Assembly (NCBI RefSeq): GCF_006829085.1
Contig: NZ_BJTC01000001.1
Coordinates: forward strand, 62,001-126,000
Source: Chryseobacterium sp. ON_d1
GTDB taxonomy: Bacteria > Bacteroidota > Bacteroidia > Flavobacteriales > Weeksellaceae
Reading direction: 5' to 3'
Length of the DNA: 64,000 nt
In this document: positions 1 to 7,739 of the stretch, one piece after another
Layout of the letters: each line of letters opens with the position of its first letter
Numbering within the stretch: position 1 is the stretch's first letter
Translations under genes and position numbers: made by a program
The notes under the pieces: model-generated
Seen by the model: only the letters and a program-made list of their open reading frames with translations
What the model was told of the DNA's origin: nothing
The model's database searches: none

Positions 1-1639
1 AAAGTGCATTTCCTTTGATATCGTGAGGATAACCGACAATAGCGGATTCTGCAACGGCAGGGTGCTGGTTGATGCTGTCTTCAATAGGTGCCGTTCCAAG
101 GTTATGCCCTGAAACAATGATTACATCATCTACACGGCCTGTAATTCTGTAATAACCAACTTCATCCCTTAATGCGCCGTCTCCCGTAAAATATTTTCCC
201 GGGAAGGCTGTGAAGTAGGTTTCTTTATATCGTTGATGGTCTCCCCAGATCGTTCTGGCAATTCCCGGCCATGGAAAACGGATGCAAAGATTTCCGGTTA
301 CCTGGTTGCCTGTAATTTCATTTCGTTTATCATCCATCAGAACAGGCTGTACACCCGGTAATGGGAGGGTGGCATAGGTAGGTTTTGTTGGTGTTACAAA
401 AGGAAGTGGGGAAATCATAATTCCTCCTGTTTCTGTCTGCCACCAGGTGTCTACAATCGGGCATTTTTTTCTTCCTACATGATCATTGAACCAATGCCAT
501 GCTTCGTCATTGATAGGTTCACCCACAGAACCGATTACTTTAAGGGAACTGAGATCATGCTTATCTACCCATTCTGCACTTTCTTTTGCTAAAGATCGGA
601 TGGCAGTAGGAGCAGTATAAAACTGAGTGATCTTATGCTTTTCAATCACTTCCCAGAAACGGTCCGGTTCAGGATATGTAGGGACGCCTTCAAAAATTAC
701 TGTCGTTGCACCATTCAATAAAGGCCCGTAAAGGATATAAGAATGTCCGGTGATCCATCCGATATCTGCAGTACACCAATAAATATCATTTTCCTTGTAA
801 TTAAAGACATTTTTGAAAGTATAAGCGGTGTATACCATATAGCCGGCGCAGGTATGAAGCATTCCTTTTGGTTTTCCTGTAGATCCTGAAGTGTACAGAA
901 TAAAAAGCGGATCCTCAGAATCCATAATCACAGTGACGAAATCAGGAGAAGCTTTCTCATATAGATCAGCCATCCAGTGATCTCTTCCTTCTTTCATTTT
1001 TATTTCGTTGTGGGTTCTTTTTACCACAAGGACACTTTCAACAGTAGGGGTCTTTTCCAATGCGTCATCCACTATACTTTTCAGATCCAATACCTTGTTT
1101 CCTCTATAGCTTCCGTCTGAAGTAATGACCATTTTTGCTTCGCAGTCATTTACTCTGGAAGCGACAGCTGAAGCTGAGAACCCTGCGAAGATAACCGAAT
1201 GTACAGCACCCAGTTTTGCGCACGCAAGCATCGTAATGGCAAGTTCAGGAATCATAGGAAGGTAAATGCAGACTCTGTCTCCCTTTTCAATGCCCATATC
1301 ACGAAGCACATTGGCTGTTTTATTGACACGTGTATAGAGTTCATTATAGGAAATATGTTGTGCCTCTTCCTTCGGATCATTGGGCTCCCAGATGATAGCC
1401 GTTTTATCTCCTCTTATCGCCAGGTGCCTGTCGATACAGTTTTTGGTAATATTGAGTTTCGCGTTTTTGAACCAGGTAATTTTAGCTTCATTCATATCGT
1501 ACTTAACAACCTTGCTCCATCGTTGGTACCACACGAAATTCTGATCTGCTACCTTATCCCAGAATTTTTTCGGGTTTTTGATAGATTTTTTATAATCTTC
1601 AAAATATTGTGGTAAATCTTCTATTAAGTAATTTCTCAT
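1..1639 (-). CDS. acs: acetyl-CoA synthetase (acetate--CoA ligase), 3' end cut by window edge
   Basis: Activates acetate with ATP and CoA through an acetyl-adenylate to give acetyl-CoA, in the cytoplasm. The reverse strand starts at an ATG at 1637-1639 and stays open to base 1, so about 546 of the roughly 640 residues usual for Acs are present. The N-terminal ACS domain (FWDKVA, WYQRWSKVV) and the adenylation P-loop LYTSGSTGKPKGM are visible. The C-terminal lysine motif lies outside the window. It sits 61 bp downstream of prpE on the same strand, at the end of a run that includes an SLC5-type sensor kinase. Identity is firm; acetate is the expected main substrate. Confidence 0.95.
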   Translation of the reverse strand, partial: MRNYLIEDLPQYFEDYKKSIKNPKKFWDKVADQNFVWYQRWSKVVKYDMNEAKITWFKNAKLNITKNCIDRHLAIRGDKTAIIWEPNDPKEEAQHISYNELYTRVNKTANVLRDMGIEKGDRVCIYLPMIPELAITMLACAKLGAVHSVIFAGFSASAVASRVNDCEAKMVITSDGSYRGNKVLDLKSIVDDALEKTPTVESVLVVKRTHNEIKMKEGRDHWMADLYEKASPDFVTVIMDSEDPLFILYTSGSTGKPKGMLHTCAGYMVYTAYTFKNVFNYKENDIYWCTADIGWITGHSYILYGPLLNGATTVIFEGVPTYPEPDRFWEVIEKHKITQFYTAPTAIRSLAKESAEWVDKHDLSSLKVIGSVGEPINDEAWHWFNDHVGRKKCPIVDTWWQTETGGIMISPLPFVTPTKPTYATLPLPGVQPVLMDDKRNEITGNQVTGNLCIRFPWPGIARTIWGDHQRYKETYFTAFPGKYFTGDGALRDEVGYYRITGRVDDVIIVSGHNLGTAPIEDSINQHPAVAESAIVGYPHDIKGNAL

Positions 1640-1700
1640 ATCCCTTTCGTTTTTTGAAATTTGAATTTATTATATTTTAAATTTATGTTTAATTTCCCGT

Positions 1701-3587
1701 TTAAGCCTTATATTCCTTGATTTTTTCCTGAATTTCATCAATGATTTTCTCATCATCAATGGTTGATGGAATCTGAAAATCTTTTTCGTCCAGTAAAGTC
1801 CTGATCAGTTTTCTTAAAATCTTTCCGGATCTTGTTTTGGGTAAACGTTTGACAACCATTACATTTTTTAGAAAAGCTACTGCTCCGATTTTGTTGCGGA
1901 CCATCTGGATAATATCTTTTTCAATGTCTTCTTCAGGAATAGCGGAGCCATTCTTCAAAACAACTGTCGCAAAAGGAACCTGTCCCTTGAGGTCATCATC
2001 AATACCTACCACAGCGCATTCGGCAACATCAGGATGAGAAGAAACAATTTCCTCCATTTCAGAAGTGGAAAGCCTGTGTCCTGCCACGTTGATCACGTCA
2101 TCCACTCTTCCTGTAATAAAGATATAGCCGTCCTCATCCTGTATGGCACCGTCTCCTGAGAAATAGTAGCCTTTGTACTGAGAAAGGTAGCTGCTTTCAA
2201 AACGGTCATAGTCTTTCCAGATTCCAAGCATAGCACCGGGTGGGAGAGGAAGTTTGATCACAAGGTAACCTTCATGGTGAGGATCCAGTTCAAAGCCATT
2301 TTCGTCAAAGATTTTAATATCATATCCTGGAACAGGTTTTCCGGCAGATGCCCTTTTGATCTGATAGCTTTCATCATGAGTCAGCAATCCAAGCATAGGC
2401 CATCCGGATTCTGTCTGCCACCAATGATCTATTGCCGGAACGCCAATATGTTCTGCAAACCAGTCCAAAGTGGCTACATCACACCTTTCACCAGCCAGAA
2501 ACTGTTTTCTGAAGTGGGTTAAATCGTATTTTTTTACCAGTTCTCCGCTGGGATCTTCTTTTTTAATAGCTCTGATAGCAGTGGGTGCCGTAAACATCAC
2601 CGAAACTTTATATTCTGAGATGACTCTCCAGAAAGTTCCGGCATCAGGAGTCATGATGGGTTTACCTTCGAAAATGATCGTTGTGTTTCTGTTGATTAAT
2701 GGTCCGTACACCGAAAAACTGTGTCCTACAGCCCAGCCAAAGTCTGAAGCTGCCCAGTAGGTTTCTCCCGGCTCAACCCCATAGACATAAGTCATTGAGA
2801 ACTGTAGTGCAGTGGCATATCCTCCGGTATCGCGAACAATGCCCTTGGGTTTACCGGTTGTTCCTGAGGTGTAAAGCAGATACAGCGGATGGGTTGATTC
2901 TAAAGAAATACAGTCTGCCGGAGCTGATTTCTCTACCAGTTCTTCATAATCTATCAGTCCGTCAAACATTTCATTCTGATTGTCGACCAGCTTCCTGTTG
3001 TATACAATAATGTTGTCCACTTTATCCTGTGCCAGTTCAATGGCTTTTTCTACCAGTGGCAGATAAGGTATTCTTTTGGCAATTTCCACACCGGCTGTAG
3101 CAGTGATTAAAACTTTAGGTTTACAGTCATCAATTCTTACCACAAGCTCATGGGGAGCAAAACCTCCAAAAACTACATTATGAATGACGCCAATTCTCGC
3201 ACACGCAAGCATAGCGAAGAGAGTCTGCGGAATCATGGGCATATAAATAACGGCCGTATCTCCTTTTTTTAATCCTAAAGAAATTAGGCCTCCCGCCAGT
3301 TTTGCTATTTCCTCTTTGGCCTGACTGAAAGTATAGGTTTTCTTTTGATTGGTTACAGGTGAATCATAAACAATGGCAACCTGATCTCCGAAACCGTCCT
3401 CAATATGTTTGTCAATGCATAAATAACACATATTGAGTTTTCCGTCAGCAAACCATTGTGAATAATCATTTTCATCTTTGGAAAGAATCTTTCCGGGAAA
3501 TTCAAACCATTGTATTTTTCCGGCCTGTTCTTTCCAGAAATCTTCTTTATTTTCTATGCTTTGTTTAAATAAGTTATCTATATTCAT
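1701..3587 (-). CDS. prpE: propionyl-CoA synthetase (propionate--CoA ligase, PrpE-like)
   Basis: AMP-forming acyl-CoA synthetase that should activate propionate, or a related short-chain acid, to its CoA thioester. The start MNIDNLF at 3587 is preferred; an in-frame ATG at 3641 would put 18 residues of repeat-derived sequence on the front. The 628 residues match PrpE. P-loop YTSGTTGKPKG lies at about 239-249 and is followed by VRDTGGY, a PrpE-type variant that differs from the acetate enzyme. The C-terminal motif TRSGKILRKLIR carries the catalytic lysine (about K589), which is the residue acetylated in regulated family members. It is flanked by acs downstream and by a response regulator upstream, across a palindromic repeat. 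Confidence 0.92.
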   Translation of the reverse strand: MNIDNLFKQSIENKEDFWKEQAGKIQWFEFPGKILSKDENDYSQWFADGKLNMCYLCIDKHIEDGFGDQVAIVYDSPVTNQKKTYTFSQAKEEIAKLAGGLISLGLKKGDTAVIYMPMIPQTLFAMLACARIGVIHNVVFGGFAPHELVVRIDDCKPKVLITATAGVEIAKRIPYLPLVEKAIELAQDKVDNIIVYNRKLVDNQNEMFDGLIDYEELVEKSAPADCISLESTHPLYLLYTSGTTGKPKGIVRDTGGYATALQFSMTYVYGVEPGETYWAASDFGWAVGHSFSVYGPLINRNTTIIFEGKPIMTPDAGTFWRVISEYKVSVMFTAPTAIRAIKKEDPSGELVKKYDLTHFRKQFLAGERCDVATLDWFAEHIGVPAIDHWWQTESGWPMLGLLTHDESYQIKRASAGKPVPGYDIKIFDENGFELDPHHEGYLVIKLPLPPGAMLGIWKDYDRFESSYLSQYKGYYFSGDGAIQDEDGYIFITGRVDDVINVAGHRLSTSEMEEIVSSHPDVAECAVVGIDDDLKGQVPFATVVLKNGSAIPEEDIEKDIIQMVRNKIGAVAFLKNVMVVKRLPKTRSGKILRKLIRTLLDEKDFQIPSTIDDEKIIDEIQEKIKEYKA

Positions 3588-3612
3588 ATCATTAGTTGTG
3601 TTTGTGTTTTTT

Positions 3613-3645
3613 ATCCTTGTCAAGGTTTTAAACCTTGACAAGGAT
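3613..3645. repeat. palindromic dispersed repeat, copy 1
   Basis: ATCCTTGTCAAGGTT is followed after a 3-base loop by its inverted copy AACCTTGACAAGGAT. The same 33-base palindrome recurs at 16846-16878 between argF' and argB, with a different loop. It lies just upstream of prpE and could fold as a strong RNA hairpin within the transcript. Confidence 0.85.
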
Positions 3646-3656
3646 ATGTAGTCATG

Positions 3657-3684
3657 TCATTGCGAGCGGAGGCGAAGCAGTCTC
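3657..3684. repeat. short GC-rich dispersed repeat (TCATTGCGAGCG type)
   Basis: The segment TCATTGCGAGCGGAGG followed by CGAAGCAGTCTC resembles a widespread bacterial intergenic repeat containing TTGCGAGC and GAAGC. It abuts the stop codon of the response regulator exactly, so it lies between that gene and prpE next to the palindrome at 3613. Membership is from memory of similar sequences and was not searched. Confidence 0.5.
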
Positions 3685-4044
3685 TTAAAACATTTCCTCA
3701 ATCTGCTGGATCAGTTTCTTGATCGAATAGGGTTTTGTGACATAGGCATCAGCGCCCATTTCCAATCCTTTTTCAATATCTCTGGGATTGTTTTTGGCAC
3801 TCAGAAAGATGACTTTGGTGTCTTTCAGCTTTTCATCCTGTCGGATAATATCCAGAGTGCTGTACCCATCAAGGTTAGGCATCATGATATCAAGAAGAAT
3901 GACATCAGGAACCATTGTTTTCAGAAAGTCGAGGACTTCTGTTCCGTCACGGGCAATATAGACATCATATCCGTTTTTCTTAAAGCTGTATTCCAGCGAC
4001 ATTAAAATTTTGTGCTCGTCATCCGCAATGATTATCTTTCTCAT
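3685..4044 (-). CDS. single-domain response regulator (receiver only)
   Basis: CheY-like receiver of 119 residues with no output domain. The acidic pair is D8/D9, the phospho-acceptor is D52 (LLDIMMP), the switch residue is S82 (FLSAK), and the conserved lysine is K104 (TKPY). It starts 9 bases after the end of the SLC5-type histidine kinase gene, so the two form a cognate pair. It lacks the DNA-binding helix-turn-helix of CrbR, the regulator of acs in gamma-proteobacteria. Its output must therefore go through protein contact, a phosphorelay or a regulator elsewhere. Confidence 0.93.
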   Translation of the reverse strand: MRKIIIADDEHKILMSLEYSFKKNGYDVYIARDGTEVLDFLKTMVPDVILLDIMMPNLDGYSTLDIIRQDEKLKDTKVIFLSAKNNPRDIEKGLEMGADAYVTKPYSIKKLIQQIEEMF

Positions 4045-4053
4045 AAAAGGGTT

Positions 4054-6759
4054 TTAATGGTGTTCAACTTCATTTATAATCTCTTTTTTAGTTTTTTTGG
4101 GTAAGCTTATGGTGAATGTTACGCCTAATCCACTGTTTTCAGCTTTTATACTTCCTCCGTGTGCCTGTACTATTTTTTTTGAAATAGCCAGCCCTAATCC
4201 ACTTCCTGTAGGCTTTAAAATATTTTGATTTTTCGACTGATAAAACTTGTCAAAAATCATTTCCAGATCCTCTTCGGGAATGTGTTTCCCGGTATTGAAA
4301 ATATTAATGATCAGCTGACCGTCTTTTTCAGATAATTTGGTTTGTATGGTGCCCTGTTCATCTGTAAATTTTAAAGCATTTCCCCAGATATTCTGGAACA
4401 GTTGAATCATTCTGGCTTCATCGTACTCAAATATAAACTGATTCAGAAGATTAACTTCACTTAAATGAATATTTTTCTGCTGTATCATGTGAAGAAGAGG
4501 ATTGAGTGCTTTTTTATAGGTTTCAATAATATTATTTTCCTGAATGTGTAAAGAGATTTCACCATGCTCTAATTTGTCCAGATAAAGAATATCGTTGATG
4601 ATTTCACTCAATCTGTCAGATTCTGTAATGATGTTGTTTAAAAATTCCTGTTTAATGTCAAAGGGAATATCATCGTCATCCGCTAAAATTTCTCCTGCAG
4701 AACGGATCGCTGTAATCGGAGTTCTCAGCTCGTGCGCAACAGAATCCAGGAAGTCATCTTTTTGGCGGTCTTTGATGATAAGGCTTTCGTTAGCGGTTCT
4801 CAAATCATCGGAAAGTTTCTGAAGTTCTTCAGACTGTTCCGTAAGTTTCTTGTTCAAACTGATATTTTCCTGAGATTCTTCAAGGATATTCAATACTTCT
4901 TTTAAGGATATTTTATCTTCTTTGGTAACGCCTTCAATCAATATTTTTGCTGAAGCAGTACCGATTCTTCCTGCTAAAAGGTTTTCTGAAAATTTGATGA
5001 ATCTTGAATCAGCAGTCTCCGTATTGGAATCGATATTATATTTTAAATTAAAGATTCTTAAGGCCTGTTCCGTTTTGTTTTTACCTAAAAACCGTTCAAG
5101 AATATTCTGAATGTCTGAAATATAAGCTGTCCCGCGCCAGATAAAGGCATTTTCATGATTCTGAATATATTTATCAATATCCACGTAGAGTTCAGCAAAG
5201 TTTCTTTCGCGGTAATTTCCTTTTGAGCTTACGGAAATAATAGTAAACAAGCCTGTATTTACCAGCATTGACCAGAAAAATATCTGTGGAATTCTTCCTA
5301 AATAAGGAATCGTGAAAAAGCCGAAAGCATTATACATGTCTCTCAGCACTCCTTTGAATTCCTGGTTGTACGAAAAATAATACTGAGGAATAATCAGTCC
5401 GAAATAACATATTATTAATCCGGCTATAAGTCCTGTAACAGCGCCTTTATAACTGCCTCTTCTCCAGAATAAAGCTCCGAAGAATGCAGGAGCCAATTGT
5501 GCAATCACTACAAATGAGATCAATCCTACGGAGTCCAGTGAAGTTTTCAGAATGAAATATTTATAGAAAGCAAAAGCCATGATGATCAAGGCAAAAATGC
5601 TGAATTTTCTGATATTGGTGATACTTCTGGTATTTTGTTCCTCGTTTTCAGATTTTAGTTTTCCCAGCAATCCATAAGGGATGATGAGGTTGTTGGAAAG
5701 CATGATAGAGAGGGTAATAGCCGAAATAATAATCATAGAAATACACGAGCTCAATCCTCCAAGAAATACAAAGACAGTAATTAAGGTATTGTCAAAGTGC
5801 TGAGGAATCAGAATGGAGTAGAACTCAGGATTTACTTTTTGTCCGTCAAAAATCAGTCTGCCACCCCAGGCAATGGGAAAAATAAATACAGTGAAGATCA
5901 AAAGATAAAGAGGGAAGAACCAAATGGCTGTTCTGATGTGTTTCTCCTGTCGGTTTTCAACAATGGCCGTATGAAACTGTCTTGGCAGGATACAGATCGC
6001 CGTGGCAGAAATCATACAGAGAATCATCCAGTTTATAGCACCTTCAATCCCGTTGAAGGTATTTTTTTCTTTGAAATCTCCGAATTTACTGGCTTTCTCA
6101 TAAATGTCTGAGAATCCATCAAAAACATAATAAATGACAAAAAATCCCAGAATAATAATGAAAAATAGCTTTAAAAAACTTTCCAGCGCGATTGCCGAGA
6201 TAATTCCCAGCCTTTTTTCAGAAGCATCCACATATCGGGTTCCGTAATAAGAAGAAAATAAAGCAATTAAAATCACAACAAAAGTTGAATTATCTGTAAG
6301 GATATCTTTTGACATAGGTGTTTCCGTTACCAGATGGAAGGTTTCAGAAATCGCTTTGATCTGCAGTCCGATGTAAGGAACAATTGCCAGAAGACAGACC
6401 ACCGTGATGATGGCACTCAGGCTTCTGCTGTTACCATATCTTAATGAAATAAAATCGGCAAGGCTGCTTATTTTGTTGACTCTTGAAATTCTTACAATCC
6501 TCGTATTAATATAGATCCATGCCGGAATAATCATGATAGGGCCAATGTAGATCGGAAGATAGTTTAATCCGCTTGTCGCAGCAACGCCAATGCTTCCATA
6601 GTAAGTCCAGGCAGTACAATAAACGGCAAGAGATAAAGCGTAAATATAGGGATTGTTGATCCAGATTTTACTTCTTTTCTTCTCTGCTAAATAAGCCACT
6701 AAGAACAGAAGTGCCAGATAAAACAAAACCACAAAAAATAAGGCGAAGCTACTCATCAT
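4054..6759 (-). CDS. SLC5/SSS transporter-STAC-histidine kinase fusion (CrbS/CbrA-like sensor)
   Basis: A 901-residue membrane sensor. Residues 1 to about 520 form a sodium:solute symporter domain with about 13 hydrophobic segments (signature stretch YCTAWTYYGSIG). Residues about 541-630 match the STAC linker (LLAGRIGTASAKIL), followed by a coiled coil (about 630-665). The HisKA domain carries H676 in HELRTP, and the HATPase domain has the N-box IWGNALKF (about 792-799) and GSGLGLAISK (about 852). No PAS domain is evident. The family senses or imports small organic acids or amino acids and phosphorylates a partner regulator. The adjacent receiver, prpE and acs suggest acetate or propionate as the signal. 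The gene overlaps the small upstream gene by 11 bases. Confidence 0.93.
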   Translation of the reverse strand: MMSSFALFFVVLFYLALLFLVAYLAEKKRSKIWINNPYIYALSLAVYCTAWTYYGSIGVAATSGLNYLPIYIGPIMIIPAWIYINTRIVRISRVNKISSLADFISLRYGNSRSLSAIITVVCLLAIVPYIGLQIKAISETFHLVTETPMSKDILTDNSTFVVILIALFSSYYGTRYVDASEKRLGIISAIALESFLKLFFIIILGFFVIYYVFDGFSDIYEKASKFGDFKEKNTFNGIEGAINWMILCMISATAICILPRQFHTAIVENRQEKHIRTAIWFFPLYLLIFTVFIFPIAWGGRLIFDGQKVNPEFYSILIPQHFDNTLITVFVFLGGLSSCISMIIISAITLSIMLSNNLIIPYGLLGKLKSENEEQNTRSITNIRKFSIFALIIMAFAFYKYFILKTSLDSVGLISFVVIAQLAPAFFGALFWRRGSYKGAVTGLIAGLIICYFGLIIPQYYFSYNQEFKGVLRDMYNAFGFFTIPYLGRIPQIFFWSMLVNTGLFTIISVSSKGNYRERNFAELYVDIDKYIQNHENAFIWRGTAYISDIQNILERFLGKNKTEQALRIFNLKYNIDSNTETADSRFIKFSENLLAGRIGTASAKILIEGVTKEDKISLKEVLNILEESQENISLNKKLTEQSEELQKLSDDLRTANESLIIKDRQKDDFLDSVAHELRTPITAIRSAGEILADDDDIPFDIKQEFLNNIITESDRLSEIINDILYLDKLEHGEISLHIQENNIIETYKKALNPLLHMIQQKNIHLSEVNLLNQFIFEYDEARMIQLFQNIWGNALKFTDEQGTIQTKLSEKDGQLIINIFNTGKHIPEEDLEMIFDKFYQSKNQNILKPTGSGLGLAISKKIVQAHGGSIKAENSGLGVTFTISLPKKTKKEIINEVEHH

Positions 6760-6943
6760 ATCTTTTTACAATTACAAAAGAAATGATAATGGAGATCATC
6801 CATACCGCGAACAGATAGATCAGGATCATGGGATAGCCGGAAATCTCTCTTTCACTGTTAAAAAGCAGTGAAATAGGAATACTGAAAGCTATCATGAGTC
6901 CTACACTCAGTATGATTAGTTTTTGTTCATGTCTCTTTTTCAT
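6749..6943 (-). CDS. small two-TM membrane protein coupled to the SLC5 kinase
   Basis: A 64-residue protein with a basic N-terminus (MKKRHEQK) and two hydrophobic helices (about 9-28 and 38-58). Its first codons overlap the stop of the upstream acetyltransferase gene as ATGA (6940-6943), and its own end overlaps the start of the SLC5 kinase by 11 bases. Many SSS transporters have a small membrane gene next to them, such as the DUF485 and DUF4212 families. By position this is probably a partner of the SLC5 domain. No family was recognised from the residues alone. Confidence 0.8.
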   Translation of the reverse strand: MKKRHEQKLIILSVGLMIAFSIPISLLFNSEREISGYPMILIYLFAVWMISIIISFVIVKRYDE

Positions 6944-7404
6944 AACTGTTTTAGTTCCTTACCGAAGCATATAGCTTCTTCGCGTCCGATGTAAATTCCG
7001 TAATTTTCAATGACCTTATATTCATTTTTCAGATAAAATTTCACGGCATTGTCATTTTTTTTACGGGTTTCCAGATAGATGTATTTATAGTCAAATTGTT
7101 TTGCTGCCGTTTCTAATGCTGAAAGGATTGTTCTGCCTAATCCTATGTTTTTTTCCAGGGAGAACATGCGTTTAATTTCACATATTTCTGGTGAAAGGGG
7201 GCGAAAGCCTCCACAAGCTATGGCTTTTTCATCACTTACAGCAATGAGAAACAAAGCTTTCTCCTGAGTAAAGTCGTCAAGGTCTGCACTTTTGCTTCCA
7301 CTCTCACCAGAGATTGTAGTAAGAGAAGTATTTAATCTGTGGATGAGATCAATAACTCTTTTATCTTCAGAGGGACGGGGAATTGCTTTAATCGTGATGT
7401 CCAT
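6940..7404 (-). CDS. GNAT family N-acetyltransferase
   Basis: A 154-residue protein with a GNAT fold. KRMFSL and the acetyl-CoA loop GLGRTILSALE (about residues 94-104) are followed by the typical C-terminal motif YLETRKKNDNAVKFYLKNEY. The substrate is not evident. It shares an ATGA stop/start overlap with the small membrane gene of the SLC5-kinase run, so it is probably co-transcribed with acs and prpE regulation. Acyl-CoA synthetases are often switched off by GNAT enzymes acetylating the C-terminal lysine. A role on Acs or PrpE is possible but is inferred only from position. Confidence 0.85.
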   Translation of the reverse strand: MDITIKAIPRPSEDKRVIDLIHRLNTSLTTISGESGSKSADLDDFTQEKALFLIAVSDEKAIACGGFRPLSPEICEIKRMFSLEKNIGLGRTILSALETAAKQFDYKYIYLETRKKNDNAVKFYLKNEYKVIENYGIYIGREEAICFGKELKQL

Positions 7405-7468
7405 TTTTTATAATTGATAACAGATAATTGATGAATGTATCACCCACCAATTATCTGTTTTATTGTTT

Positions 7469-7696
7469 TTAAATTTTGTCGTCAGAATATTCTCCTGTTA
7501 ACGCATAATACCCGAAAACTGCCATTCCGCCAGAGATAATCGGCATCAATACAAAAAGTATGATGATGCCAAAAACAAGATCTTCCTGTTTTCCGGATGC
7601 TATTTTAGGAATTCCCAATACTGTAATTCCGAAATACCCTACAATCACCGCAACGGCGATCCAGAGAATACCTAATATTTTTTTTAGTCCGTTCAT
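7469..7696 (-). CDS. small two-TM membrane protein upstream of an MHS transporter
   Basis: A 75-residue protein with hydrophobic helices at about 9-27 and 44-66 and a charged tail. It follows the MHS symporter gene by 43 bases on the same strand, so co-expression and a transport-accessory role are plausible. I recall a Bacteroidetes family of this layout beside MFS transporters (possibly DUF6814) but cannot confirm it. A 12-base inverted repeat (7419-7430 and 7448-7459) separates it from the acetyltransferase gene. Confidence 0.75.
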   Translation of the reverse strand: MNGLKKILGILWIAVAVIVGYFGITVLGIPKIASGKQEDLVFGIIILFVLMPIISGGMAVFGYYALTGEYSDDKI

Positions 7697-7739
7697 TTTA
7701 GTAGTTTTAAAATTAATAAAAATTTGAGTGATTCAGTGC

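Noticed and set aside
1199..1615. Plus-strand open frame opposite acs
   Set aside because: It is the complement of a strongly coding frame with Acs motifs, and has no protein-like features of its own.
3588..3641. Upstream start of prpE giving an 18-residue extension
   Set aside because: The extra residues come from the palindromic repeat and the family starts at the next ATG.
7419..7459. Terminator between the small membrane gene and the acetyltransferase
   Set aside because: The inverted repeat is AT-rich with a 17-base loop, and T-runs lie on the wrong side for the minus-strand transcript.
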